Translations under genes and position numbers: made by a program
Source: Kluyvera genomosp. 3
GTDB lineage: Bacteria > Pseudomonadota > Gammaproteobacteria > Enterobacterales > Enterobacteriaceae
NCBI GenBank assembly: GCA_002211745.1
Contig: CP022114.1
Span: 3,566,645-3,630,644 of the forward strand
Direction of reading: 5' to 3'
DNA length: 64,000 bases
Notes under the pieces: model-generated
The model's database searches: none
What the model saw: only the letters and a program-made list of their open reading frames with translations
Told to the model about the DNA's origin: nothing
Shown here: one piece after another, positions 43,322-52,521 of the stretch
Layout of the letters: each line of letters starts with the position of its first letter
Position numbering within the stretch: position 1 is the first letter of the stretch

Positions 43322-44712
43322 TCAGGCTTTACGACGCAGCGTTTTGAAGGCCGCAAACAGGAACAACACCCACACCGGCAGCAGAATCGCCGACAGGCGC
43401 ATGCCGTCCATGGTGCACATCAGCCCAAGGATCATCAGCAAAAACGCGATACAGATGTAGTTGCTGGCAGGCGCAAACAGCGCTTTGAATTTCGACTCAC
43501 GCCCCTTGCGGCGCATGGCGGCGCGGAACTTAAGGTGGGCCATGCAGATCATGATCCAGTTCAGCAGCAGCGTTGCCACCACCAACGCCATCAGCAGGCC
43601 AAACGCTTTCTGCGGCAGCAGATAGTTCACCAGCACCACCAGCGAGGTGATCGCGCCAGAGAGCAGCAGCGAATTCACCGGCACGCCGCGACGGCTCACT
43701 TTGGTCAGGAAGCGCGGCGCATTACCCTGCACGGAGAGGCCAAACAGCATGCGGCTGTTTGAATAGACGCCGCTGTTATAAACCGACAGCGAAGCCACCA
43801 GAATCACAAAGTTCAGCGCGGATGCCACTACGTTACTGTCCAGATTGTGGAAGATCATTACGAACGGACTGCTGTCTGACTTAATGCCCTGCCACGGATA
43901 GAGCGCCAGCAGCACAATCAGCGAGCCGATATAGAACAACAGGATACGGTAAACCACCTGGTTGACCGCTTTCGGAATAGTGGTTTCCGGGCTGCGTGCT
44001 TCCGCCGCTGTAATGCCAATAAGCTCCAGCCCGCCGAAGGAGAACATAATCACCGCCAGCGACAAAATCAGCCCCTTCCAGCCGTGGCAAGGAAGCCGCC
44101 ATCACGCCAGAGATTGTCGATGCTCGCATGCTCACCGCCACGCCCCGTCGCCAGCATCCAGATGCCAAAGCCGATCATGCCGATAATCGCCAGCACCTTA
44201 ATCAGTGCAAACCAGAACTCCGTTTCGCCATACAGCCGCACGTTCACCAGGTTGACGGCGTTAATCAAAATGAAGAAACCGGCAGCCCAAATCCAGGTCG
44301 GTACGTGTGGCAGCCAATACTGCATATAAATTCCGGCGGCGGTCAGCTCGGCCATTCCCACCAGCACGAACATGACCCAATAGTTCCAGCCGGAAAGAAA
44401 ACCGGCGAACGGCCCCCAGTATTTATAAGCAAAATGAGCAAATGAACCGGATACCGGCTCTTCCACCACCATCTCGCCAAGCTGGCGCATGATCAGAAAC
44501 GCGATAATTCCGGCAATCGCATAGCCCAGCACCACTGCCGGGCCAGCCATTTGAATCGCCGGGCCGATGCCAAGAAACAGGCCGGTGCCAATGGCGCCCC
44601 CAAGGGCGATGAGTTGAATATGACGGTTTTGTAACCCGCGGTGAAGCGTCGGCCCCTGCTCCGACGAAGCATCCGGTTGATTCTGGCTGGATGCTGAGGA
44701 CGCGTTTTTCAC
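43322..44712 (-). CDS. pheP: Phenylalanine permease PheP, frameshifted
   Basis: PheP is a 12-helix amino acid/proton symporter specific for phenylalanine. HRGLQNRHIQLIALGGAIGT, YNSGVYSNSRMLFGLSVQGN and the end VLFLFAAFKTLRRKA match E. coli PheP. Bases are missing near 44080. The GTG at 44712 begins VKNASSASSQNQ, the E. coli-like start; an ATG at 44805 would add an unrelated 31 residues. Confidence 0.93.
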
Positions 44713-44757
44713 GTCTAACCCTGTAGCTTTTTTTTGGAAGGGGCACCTTTTAACACT

Positions 44758-44869
44758 TAGCGCGGCTTGCCGCAAGGCCATCAGTCGCAGGAACCCAGTG
44801 CCCAAAAGTGCCGGAAGATACGCGTTGCTGGGGTGATAACCCTATTCCTACAAGGCGTTAGCCGCGCTA
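44758..44869 (-). promoter_or_regulatory. pheP leader region with long-range inverted repeat
   Basis: TAGCGCGGC (44758-44766) and GCCGCGCTA (44861-44869) are perfect 9-base arms 94 bp apart in the 304-bp gap between pheP and the EamA gene. No gene is visible in this gap. The pair may fold the pheP leader or be a chance G+C-rich match. Confidence 0.35.
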
Positions 44870-45016
44870 GCCAGCCATAACGTTCAACGTATGCGGCACA
44901 CCCGCTGTGAAGCAAATACCATTGGATACGTTGCCGTATCGGCGGAGCACAAAACGATGACCCGGCATGCCGCGGCTTGCGGCATAATTCGCTGACCGCA
45001 TTTCGAGGAATCTTCC

Positions 45017-45850
45017 GTGCTGCTCAAAATCCTGCTGACTATGGCCGCGTTCGCCGCCAACTCGCTGCTCTGTCGGCTGGCGCTGAAAGGGATGCATATG
45101 GATGCCGTCTCTTTTAGTAGCATTCGCTTGCTAAGCGGTGCGGTGGCGCTGCTGATACTCCTGAGGCTGCCCGCCATCAAAAAGAGCCCGGAATTCAATG
45201 TGCTGAACGCGGCACTACTGGCCATTTACGTCTTTGCCTTTTCCCTTGCCTACCTATCCTTAACCACCGCCGCTGGCGCGTTGTTGCTGTTCGGTACGGT
45301 CCAGTGCGTGATGACCGGCTTGGGGCTGATACGCGGCGAACGCCTGACATGGCTAAAAAGCGTCGGTATGCTGGGCGCAGTAACCGGGCTAGCGTTGCTG
45401 CTATTACCGGGTGCAGGTCATCCGTCCGGCGGCGCCGCGCTGCTGATGATGGTTTCCGGCGCGGCCTGGGCCGCCTACTGTATTACTGGCAAGAAAGTGC
45501 AGAACGCGGCAGCGGCCACGGCGGGCAACTTTACGCTGGCGGTGCCGATAGCGCTGGTGGTGTTTGTGCTTAGCGGTATGCACATCCGCGCCGACGCCGT
45601 TGGGCTAGTGCTGGCAGTCACCTCCGGGGCGCTGATGTCCGGCGGCGCGTACCTGCTCTGGTACTCCCTGCTGCCACGGCTTAGCCCAACCACCGCCAGC
45701 ACGCTTCAACTGAGCGTGCCCTGTCTTGCGGCACTGGGCGGGCTAATTTTTATGGGCGAACCGTTGGGCCTGAGGATGGTGTTAGCTATCGCACTCACCC
45801 TCTCCGGTATTGGGCTGGTGATTATCGCCGATCGGCGACGAGAGCATTAA
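45017..45850 (+). CDS. EamA/DMT-family transporter
   Basis: An intact 277-residue protein with ten predicted helices in two EamA repeats (first around residues 3-130, second around 145-272, including TLQLSVPCLAALGGLIFMGE). Members export amino acids or other metabolites. The GTG start at 45017 follows a GAGGAA site. Confidence 0.82.
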   Translation: MLLKILLTMAAFAANSLLCRLALKGMHMDAVSFSSIRLLSGAVALLILLRLPAIKKSPEFNVLNAALLAIYVFAFSLAYLSLTTAAGALLLFGTVQCVMTGLGLIRGERLTWLKSVGMLGAVTGLALLLLPGAGHPSGGAALLMMVSGAAWAAYCITGKKVQNAAAATAGNFTLAVPIALVVFVLSGMHIRADAVGLVLAVTSGALMSGGAYLLWYSLLPRLSPTTASTLQLSVPCLAALGGLIFMGEPLGLRMVLAIALTLSGIGLVIIADRRREH

Positions 45851-45902
45851 CCGCCGGGCCGGCGTGTCGCCAGTCAGCAGCACGCGGCACGGCGTTTTTG
45901 CA

Positions 45903-46373
45903 TTACCCCTTTGGCTCGAGGGCAACAAACATTTCAATATCCCAGTAGCCGTCTTCCGCACCGTTGTTATGGTAGATTTCAAAGCATGGCTTCGCGGCCA
46001 GGCGGTGGGTTTCATCTTTCAGGACGCTATCAAAAAACTGATACCATGGCGTGGAGAAATCGTGATCGATAACCCGCGCACGCGCTGCCGCGTACAGGCC
46101 TCCCGCCACTTCCGCCATCATGACCCCTTCGCTGTTCGGCGGAATAACAAAGTCGTCATCGACAGAGACCACGGTGTCGCAACGCAGCTTTTCCGCCGGG
46201 ACTTCATCCGGATTATCGTAGTAAACGGCCAGCCACTCCCGAGCGGGAATCTGCTGGCCATCGACCCACATCATCAACTGCTCAAAACCCTGCTTGACCG
46301 TCTGCTCCCACGGCCCAACCATATGAAAACCGGCAATTTTACGCGCTGCAATCTGCTTCACTTCGTATTCCAT
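45903..46373 (-). CDS. sbmC: DNA gyrase inhibitor SbmC (GyrI)
   Basis: A 156-residue GyrI-like protein closely matching E. coli Sbm[39 protein letters not shown] and [17 protein letters not shown]. In E. coli it shields gyrase from microcin B17 and CcdB and is SOS-induced. A LexA box lies just before it. Confidence 0.93.
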   Translation of the reverse strand: MEYEVKQIAARKIAGFHMVGPWEQTVKQGFEQLMMWVDGQQIPAREWLAVYYDNPDEVPAEKLRCDTVVSVDDDFVIPPNSEGVMMAEVAGGLYAAARARVIDHDFSTPWYQFFDSVLKDETHRLAAKPCFEIYHNNGAEDGYWDIEMFVALEPKG

Positions 46374-46391
46374 ACCGCCTCCGTTAATACA

Positions 46392-46407
46392 CTGTAATTA
46401 CATACAG
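46392..46407. promoter_or_regulatory. LexA (SOS) box
   Basis: CTGTAATTACATACAG fits the LexA consensus CTGT-N8-ACAG exactly. It is 18 bp before the sbmC start. Confidence 0.88.
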
Positions 46408-46503
46408 TATAATGGGCGTTTTTTGTTTGCGCCAAACGGGTAGCGATCGATATGTGAGCAGATTCGCACTCTTGATAAGAGAGTTGGGGAAGAGGAAACA
46501 GGA

Positions 46504-46551
46504 AAATGGTACGCCCTACAGGATTCGAACCTGTGACCCACGACTTAGAAG
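46504..46551 (-). other. Attachment site: 48-bp 3' fragment of tRNA-Arg(TCT)
   Basis: Read leftward, it carries the anticodon-loop bases CTTCTAAG, the T-loop GGTTCGAATCC and the terminal CCA of a tRNA-Arg(TCT). No 5' half follows, so it is not a functional tRNA. The identical 48 bp recurs at 50353-50400. This copy marks the border between host chromosome and mobile DNA. Confidence 0.85.
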
Positions 46552-46682
46552 ACCACTATCAAGTACAGTAACTTACCGCATCATCACTGCGCTCACACGT
46601 CCCATGATGATAAAAGTTAGCAACTCATGACAATCAGTAGAAATGTCTGATTGTCCCGAATTGGTCCCACTCGTCACAAAGC

Positions 46683-46741
46683 ATTAGCGCAAGACGAATC
46701 ACCAACTCACCGCTTTTGAGTTGTTTTGCGCTAATTTTTTT
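46683..46741 (+). terminator. Nested hairpin with T run near the attachment site
   Basis: Outer arms ATTAGCGCAA and TTGCGCTAAT enclose inner arms CAACTCA and TGAGTTG, followed by seven T on the + strand. It is a strong rho-independent terminator, yet no rightward gene ends here. The rest of 46552-46790 shows no coding region. Confidence 0.6.
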
Positions 46742-46766
46742 CCCTATCCATACCCCATCAAAAGAA

Positions 46767-46784
46767 AACCCGCTTTCGCGGGCT
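46767..46784 (-). terminator. Terminator of the acyltransferase gene
   Basis: Read leftward, GCCCGC-gaaa-GCGGGT followed by TTTCTTTT lies 7 bp after the acyltransferase stop. Confidence 0.75.
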
Positions 46785-46790
46785 CTCGTC

Positions 46791-47857
46791 TCAGGCTTCT
46801 TTACCCTTCTCTATCGCTGACGGCTTGTCAGGAAGCAATGCGCTTATACGTCCCTTAAGATACTTGTACATTTTCACATCAATAAATGCTGCGTATAAAT
46901 ACGCCAGCACTATCGAGACGGCAATCATTTTGACCGCCCCATAACAGGATCTCCCATAACAATCCCTGTAATCATCACAGGGAAATGAAGAAGGTACAGC
47001 GGGAAGCTGATAAACCCTAAAAACTGGACTGGTGCAGAGTAAAGGAACCGTTTCACCATGGACTCATCGTTCATGTAGTCGACAGTTAGCAGTGGAAGAA
47101 ATGCCACCATGTAGAAATAATCCATCCTGTTGGTATGTGCTGGCTGGGAATAAAGCCCAATAAAACAGACAATCAAGCACATAACCAAAAAAACACTCTT
47201 GTGGGTAGCCTTGCGAAGCTCTCAGACCACTTTAATTCTATGATCGAGTACATACCAGACCCCATCAAAAGGCATGATGATGCGAAAACAAAGTTGTACA
47301 TTCCATACAACTCTGGACTGCCAAGCCCTCTGGAAGATACAACAGCCAAATAACCAAATGCCAGAATGGAAAGACATAGCCTTGAGAGAGGCGCATTTTC
47401 AAGAAAAGGATTGGAATCAACATAGATGCCCAGAATTCTATGCTAACGCTCCATGAAGGATCATTTATCAAATGGAATGATAGAGGTGTCGAGCCATGTA
47501 TAAATGCCAAATTCGCAATCCAAGTTCTTATGCTAAAGACATAATCACCTGGCACATATCCCCCATTATGGCTATTTACACAGTAAATGATTACCATTAT
47601 CGCCGATGATATGAAGGTAAGAGGCCACAGCCTCGCCAGTCTATTCAAGAAATATGACGGATAGACGCCCCATTTCTTACAGAATGGGTAAGCACAAATC
47701 CCGAAATGATGAAAAAATATGCAACAGCCAGGTGAGGGCCGTTGAATGGCCCGTCATTTTTCCAACCAGTAACAGCATTGATGGCGTGATTTAGAAGCAC
47801 TGCGCATGCAAAAAGGCCGCGCAAACCATCAACAGCATAGAAGCGTTTAATTTCCAT
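46791..47857 (-). CDS. Acyltransferase 3 family (OafA/YrhL-like), frameshifted
   Basis: An integral membrane O-acyltransferase of about 357 residues. The N-terminus MEIKRFYAVDGLRGLFACAV and the following histidine in LLNHAIN form the family active-site region; DPSWSVSIEFWASMLIPILF and FLGFISFPLYLLHFPVMI follow. Breaks lie near 47660, 47255 and 46935. It is carried by a prophage remnant beside tail-fibre genes, so surface O-antigen acetylation (serotype conversion) is the probable role. Confidence 0.83.
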
Positions 47858-47976
47858 AACAATTTATTTAAAAAAGGAAAAATTATACTAGAAATATATC
47901 ATCAACATCTATGCCATTGATGATTAAGTGACGGTTGTCACGGTTTTATGTTTCTGGCTAGATTGCTGGTAGTGCT

Positions 47977-48144
47977 TTACACGTTTGACTCAGGATCGGT
48001 GAATACTCCATCTTCATAAGTCCATCCAATTCCACATGGAGTTCCGTCCATTTTAACAACATGATAATTATCAAAAATATAACCTTCACCATCCCATATA
48101 ACAATATTTACAACTATTCCATCTGTAATTAATGCATATCTCAT
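47977..48144 (-). CDS. Small phage protein after the tail fibre gene
   Basis: A 55-residue protein beginning MRYALITDGIVVNIVIWDGE. It overlaps the tail-fibre stop by 3 bp (ATGA). Its position suits a small tail-fibre accessory protein. I do not recognise a defined family. Confidence 0.6.
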   Translation of the reverse strand: MRYALITDGIVVNIVIWDGEGYIFDNYHVVKMDGTPCGIGWTYEDGVFTDPESNV

Positions 48145-49136
48145 GCAAACTCCTCCACAAGGCAAATACCATCAGCACCTTCACCACCATAAAACGCGTG
48201 GAGAAGACTTGCGTGTCATATGCGCCAGCACCGCCAGGGACTAATGCTTTCGCAATTCTCGGTGAAGATACAGTACACAGTCCCCTCTTCGGCTGCCTCC
48301 CCAAAAGCTTGAACCGCCGTACCCATTAAGTAATCTGGTATTATTTTGACCATCTCCGCCGGCTAGATTTACATCCCCCCACTACAACACCAACGCCGCC
48401 TGATGCATATACAGTTGAAGCAGTAGATGGTTTCCGCCTGTGGCAACCATCCACTAAATGTTGAGTTACCGCCTTTTGTTGCCTCTGTACCGCCAGCACC
48501 GATAACCACAGCAAAGTTTGTAATATCAGCTATGTTGAACCATTTTATTCCAGTTGACCCGGACGCTCCGCCAGCCCCGGAGAAGTTGTCACCAGCAGCC
48601 ACCCATTGAAAGCACCACCACCGCCAGTGATAGTCACTTTGATGCGATTCGTTCCTACGGTAGGTGCGTAAGTTGAGGATGTGGTGATCCATTGCTCTCC
48701 AATCTTCTGGCCAACAAAGCCAGAGCTGTTTGAGAGCTGAAGATATTCGACTATGTTTTCCATCCGGCCCGGATGCATTCGGATCGGTTGCGTTTCCATC
48801 AACAGTGTTGACATAAATTACAGAGTTGTCATTGCTTACCAGAACAGCCCCCTTAAGGATAACCATTCACGGCTGTTGCAAATGCAGAATCATATGTATT
48901 CAATGCACCCGCGCTAAACCATCGAGAAATAGCGGATAGCTCATATAAAATTTGGTTTACATCTTGTCCTTTTGGTGGGAGACCTCCGGCAGACTTTAAT
49001 GTCATAGTGATTGGAGGGAATCCTGAGTTATATGATGCAGTGTTATCGCCAGCTGGCGTTGTATCTGGCAAATCTTCTCTTGGCCATTGACGGCAAAGAT
49101 TACTGGCTGTTTTTTTGGCGCGTCTGTTCTGTTCAT
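48141..49136 (-). CDS. Phage tail fibre protein, heavily frameshifted
   Basis: The start at 49136 reads MNRTDAPKKQPVIFAVNGQ, then EDLPDTTPAGDNTASYNSGF and KSAGGLPPKGQDVNQILYEL, the conserved N-terminus of a common enterobacterial tail-fibre family. The C-terminal half is glycine-rich (for example VVIGAGGTEATKGGN) and ends GADGICLVEEFA. At least six breaks lie between 49080 and 48190. It would recognise the host surface. Confidence 0.78.
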
Positions 49137-49189
49137 TTTTAATCTCTGTAGAAAGTACCATCATTATATGGATATGCGTCTGATGAAAA

Positions 49190-49771
49190 TCAAAAATAAG
49201 GACTAATGACCTGATTAATATTCAGCAAAACACCGCTAGGAATTGGTGTTACATCGTAATTGGTAAGTATTGATACTTCATATGGGGCGAATTCAAACTC
49301 AAATATCATTCCCATAGTCATATCGCGATAGTTAACGCAACATGCTCTCTCCCGCTTGTAAAAAAGTATTCTCAGGAATTTATTTATATCTGGTATGATT
49401 ACGATACTTATATTTGTAAAAGCTTTGCAAAATATCAGAGTTCTGTATGCATCATTTTCTTGCCTGACATTTGTAGTTTCCTGAACTCCTCCAAAAAAAG
49501 GGGAATCATTGAACGGAGTGGGATAATCTGAATCATCGGCTTCACTGAGTCCGAACGAGCCACTTTCGATTGGTGCTGTGATGTATCTACTTACGCCAAC
49601 GATCTTGCTCCACATATCAAGACCGAATGTCTCACAGGTCGCCAAATCCCATACTTTGGCTATAAACTCGTCTGTGAAGTCATCCAGGCTAACCGCCTGA
49701 TTAAAGGTTTCGATAATGGATATTAATTTAGCACTGGCAGAATATTGGGTAAGGATTGTGTCTTTCCACAT
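49190..49771 (-). CDS. Phage tail/baseplate protein (DUF2612-like)
   Basis: An intact 193-residue protein beginning MWKDTILTQYSASAKLISII and containing VWDLATCETFGLDMWSKIVG, which fits phage DUF2612 proteins found between the baseplate J gene and tail fibres in Myoviridae-like prophages. It starts 10 bp after the baseplate fragment. Confidence 0.75.
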   Translation of the reverse strand: MWKDTILTQYSASAKLISIIETFNQAVSLDDFTDEFIAKVWDLATCETFGLDMWSKIVGVSRYITAPIESGSFGLSEADDSDYPTPFNDSPFFGGVQETTNVRQENDAYRTLIFCKAFTNISIVIIPDINKFLRILFYKRERACCVNYRDMTMGMIFEFEFAPYEVSILTNYDVTPIPSGVLLNINQVISPYF

Positions 49772-49781
49772 AACTTACCTC

Positions 49782-50102
49782 TTAGGATAAAGTAACAGTA
49801 ATATCCGATTCCTGAATGGTTGGTACCTGATCAATGCCCATTGTTGAGGCAGGGCCAAATGTTGTGCCATCGAGAGAAACTTCCAGGCTTAGAATGCCTA
49901 CGGTTTCTGGCGAAAGAGATATTACTGGAGCGTAATACTTACCGGCGTTAATTGTTGAACCAATCCTTGCCTTGCCAATCCCCTCATATCCTCCATTAAA
50001 CACCGTGGCGATCATGGTTTTTGCCTGTGATGTAATATCGATAGGTGGATTGAGTGAACTGTCAAACTCCACACTGAAGTAAACGCGTGTAGCGCGATTC
50101 CC
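49782..50102 (-). pseudogene. Baseplate J-like protein, C-terminal fragment
   Basis: Only the last 106 residues or so remain (EFDSSLNPPIDITSQAKTMI...DITVTLS). A stop codon stands in frame at about 50104, and no upstream baseplate sequence is present. The break coincides with a 13-bp inverted repeat. This marks a deletion that removed the rest of the phage. Confidence 0.7.
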
Positions 50103-50104
50103 TT

Positions 50105-50135
50105 ACACTTTGCCCCCGATCAGGGGGCAAAGTGT
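50105..50135. repeat. 13-bp perfect inverted repeat at the prophage deletion point
   Basis: ACACTTTGCCCCC-gatca-GGGGGCAAAGTGT directly follows the truncated baseplate gene. It may be a terminator, a recombination scar or the end of a lost element. The remaining bases up to 50203 show only a weak AGCC...GGCT hairpin with a T run near 50178. Confidence 0.6.
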
Positions 50136-50203
50136 CGTGATGCTCTAACGCCAAATGGTTATGACGTCAGCAAGCCAGAAACCCGGCTCTTTTTTAGTAG
50201 GCA

Positions 50204-50353
50204 ATGGAAATGGGGAAGTTTTACAGGTTGCGAGGGTGCAAAAAGTGCGGGAGGAAATTTAAACAAGAGGAGAATTTAAAAAAGCAAAAGACACCCACTA
50301 AAACACCTGTTAGGCGCTGGTTTTTTGATTTGTTGTGTAACTGTATGATTTGA
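50204..50353 (+). CDS. Small hypothetical protein with a CxxC motif
   Basis: A 49-residue open frame beginning MEMGKFYRLRGCKKCGRKFK, rich in lysine, with one CKKC pair and two later cysteines. It follows a TAGGC site and ends at the second attachment site. It is unrecognised and may not be expressed. Confidence 0.35.
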   Translation: MEMGKFYRLRGCKKCGRKFKQEENLKKQKTPTKTPVRRWFFDLLCNCMI

Positions 50354-50400
50354 AATGGTACGCCCTACAGGATTCGAACCTGTGACCCACGACTTAGAAG
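50353..50400 (-). other. Attachment site: second 48-bp tRNA-Arg(TCT) 3' fragment
   Basis: Identical to 46504-46551. The sequence to its right differs from any tRNA 5' half. With the integrase 155 bp away it is the left attachment site of the second prophage. The whole tRNA gene should lie beyond the right edge of the window. Confidence 0.85.
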
Positions 50401-50555
50401 CCCGTCGATTTGCGGTTTCAGAGCGTTTCTCACGTAGCCATAAACCCCGCTAAGCCTTGCAGGTTAACGCTTTGATAACTTGCGCGGTTTCATTGTGTTG
50501 CATAGTATCTCGCTAAAGGTGCACACGCGGGTGCACACGCAAAGGCGGTGAACAA

Positions 50556-51751
50556 ATGAAAAACCAGCTAACCGACAGCAAAATAAGAGCACTAAAAGCT
50601 AAAGAAACGCGCTATGAAATCTGGCAACCAATTAGCGGTCGCGGGGGTAGCAGCATCGGAATTCGTGTATGGCCATCAGGAAAAAAGGTGTTCATATTTC
50701 GCACCATAAAAAACAAAGTTCGCACTTATTACACCATCGGCGAATACCCGCGACTCACGCTAGCCGAGGCTCTAGCCTTTTACCCAGACGATGAAAAAGA
50801 AAGCTCGTCATCTCTCGCCACCATTTCCGACCTTTTCCGGAATACATCGCAGACCAGAAACGAACCAATAAACGCGGCTGGAAAAAGAAAGAAAATAGAC
50901 TGAATCAGGTGTTAAACGGCGGCGCGATACCGCCAGCACTGGAGGCGCAAAAGGTCACCACCCTACACATCAGGGAAGCGCTAGCGCAATTCATCCGGCG
51001 CGGAGCGGTTGCAGGCTCAAACACGGCGCGAGCCGACCTTCACGCCTGCTTTAATTTCGCCCTACACGCAGACAATAACCCCGCCACGCTGGGCGCTGCT
51101 ATCCGGTACGGCGTGACAATAAACCCGGTCACCGCAATACCTAAGCAGATAGGCGCGGAGAAAATCGGCTCTCGATATCTTTCATGGGATGAATTAGCCA
51201 GGCTGATTAAGGCTCTAACCCTGCCGGACACTGAAAAGCTAATCAGGCCCGATTGTTGCCGCTTGCTGCTGCTGTGCCTGTATACCGGCGGACAAAGGCC
51301 GTGGGAATTGATGACCAACAAACACGAAAACATCAGCGAAAATATTCTCTCAATCCCGGAGGAAATCAGCAAAACCAGCAATTTTCACTCTGTGCCGCTT
51401 CACGCCAAGGCGCTGGAAATCATAGCCACTCAGAAGCGCCTAAACCCCCGCAAGGCGTTTCTATTCCCTGCCGGGTCAAAGTCCGGTCATATGGAATCAA
51501 GCCTATTAGGGCGTCAGGTGCGCGCCCTGTGCGCCGCTCTTAACATGAAGCCGTTCACCCCTCGCGACCTGCGGCGAACCTTTAAGACGCTCGCCGGTGA
51601 TATGGGGGTGCCGCTGGAGTTGCGCGACATTCTACAGAACCACCGCCGCCCCGGTGTCAGTGGGCGCGTTTACGATAAGTATTACTACATGCGGGAAAAA
51701 CGGGAAATTCTGGATGCTTGGCATAAACGACTGGACGAAATAACCCAATAA
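50556..51751 (+). CDS. Tyrosine integrase (DUF4102 type), frameshifted
   Basis: A P4-type integrase of about 400 residues. The N-terminal DUF4102 domain (LTDSKIRALKAKETRYEIW, YYTIGEYPRLTLAEA) precedes a tyrosine recombinase core with arginine in YTGGQRPWEL, PRDLRRTF in place of the usual HxLRRT, histidine in LQNHRR and the tyrosine region VYDKYYYMREKREIL. Breaks lie between 50790 and 50905. It directs insertion into the tRNA-Arg 3' end next to it. Confidence 0.88.
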
Positions 51752-51753
51752 AA

Positions 51754-51774
51754 AAGCGCCCTCATTGGGCGCTT
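51754..51774 (+). terminator. Integrase terminator
   Basis: AAGCGCCC-tcatt-GGGCGCTT forms a strong hairpin starting 3 bases after the integrase stop, between convergent genes. Confidence 0.75.
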
Positions 51775-51795
51775 GCTCACTTATCCATTTTTCTA

Positions 51796-51948
51796 TTACC
51801 GATTCAGGCCAACCCAGAAACAGCCCGGATGCGGTTTTGTGTGGCCGGGTAAGTCACCGTGTTTCGCGTACATGCGCCAAACCGATTGTCGAGAGCGCCC
51901 CAGAAGGGCGCATAACTCTTTTACCCCTATGTACCGACTAACCGCCAA
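51796..51948 (-). CDS. AlpA-like small DNA-binding protein
   Basis: About 50 residues with a helix-turn-helix of the AlpA/MerR-like excisionase type (IGVKELCALLGRSRQSVWRM) and a C-terminal PHPGCFWVGLNR. No ATG fits well; the TTG at 51948 is the nearest start and overlaps the upstream gene. Next to the integrase it is a candidate excision factor. Confidence 0.6.
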   Translation of the reverse strand: MAVSRYIGVKELCALLGRSRQSVWRMYAKHGDLPGHTKPHPGCFWVGLNR

Positions 51949-52339
51949 TTTCAGCTTTACGGCGTTCCTGAAGCTCCCTAGCCATTGATTGAGCTTCGCT
52001 TCTATACCTCGGCGCTCTCCCCTCGGCAATTGCGGCGATACGCTCATCAGACAATACAGCATCAGAGCCGGGTTCAAGCTTGCTTCCTGACCTCACCTTT
52101 TGAAGCTCTGCTGTAAGCTCGCAAATAGCCCTTGCTGCTGCGTATTCCTCGCTGAACATATATCCACCCGCCATTACCGATTCGGCATCATTGCGCCACA
52201 TAGCAATCTGCTCGTCTGTTAACTGGTTATTGGTCATTTGGCTGGACTTCATGCAGTTTCCACACCCGGTATCATCTTTGTTGCAGCATTCACCCAAGAA
52301 CACCGCGCAATTTTTATTTTCTATACGCTTATTGGTCAT
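51938..52339 (-). CDS. Hypothetical phage protein
   Basis: 133 residues, with an N-terminal cysteine cluster (CAVFLGECCNKDDTGCGNC) that may bind metal and a charged helical remainder (LSDERIAAIAEGRAPRYRSE). An internal ATG at 52234 (MTNNQLTDEQIAMWRND) is an alternative start. It is unrecognised. Confidence 0.55.
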   Translation of the reverse strand: MTNKRIENKNCAVFLGECCNKDDTGCGNCMKSSQMTNNQLTDEQIAMWRNDAESVMAGGYMFSEEYAAARAICELTAELQKVRSGSKLEPGSDAVLSDERIAAIAEGRAPRYRSEAQSMARELQERRKAEIGG

Positions 52340-52353
52340 TTAATCAATCTCCC

Positions 52354-52521
52354 TCAAATATTGTCAGTTAGCTGGTACTTCTGTAGCAGTTTCCGCTCTG
52401 CTTTGCTGCTGTACGTTCCTGCCCTTATCATTGCGCGGCGCTCTATTGCCGCCAGTGTCCTAAGCGTCTTTTTTTCCGGGTCGCACATTTCCGGCTTGTA
52501 TGACGTCCACTTAACACCCAC
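52354..52521 (-). CDS. Small hypothetical phage protein
   Basis: 55 residues from a GTG at 52521 preceded by GGGAG (VGVKWTSYKPEM), rich in basic residues (TLRTLAAIERRAMIRAGTYS). It overlaps the end of the winged-helix gene by 11 bp. It could also be the frameshifted tail of that gene. Confidence 0.45.
   Translation of the reverse strand: MGVKWTSYKPEMCDPEKKTLRTLAAIERRAMIRAGTYSSKAERKLLQKYQLTDNI

Noticed and set aside
45864-46397. Rightward 177-residue open frame over sbmC
   Set aside because: Antisense to SbmC, whose sequence and LexA box clearly identify the leftward gene.
46504-46600. A complete tRNA-Arg gene
   Set aside because: Only the 3' half from the anticodon loop to CCA is present; the bases to the right cannot form the D arm or acceptor 5' strand. 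The same holds for 50353-50400.
48141-49136. Invertible tail-fibre cassette
   Set aside because: A serine recombinase exists in the neighbouring prophage, but I see no second, inverted fibre segment or paired crossover sites around this gene.
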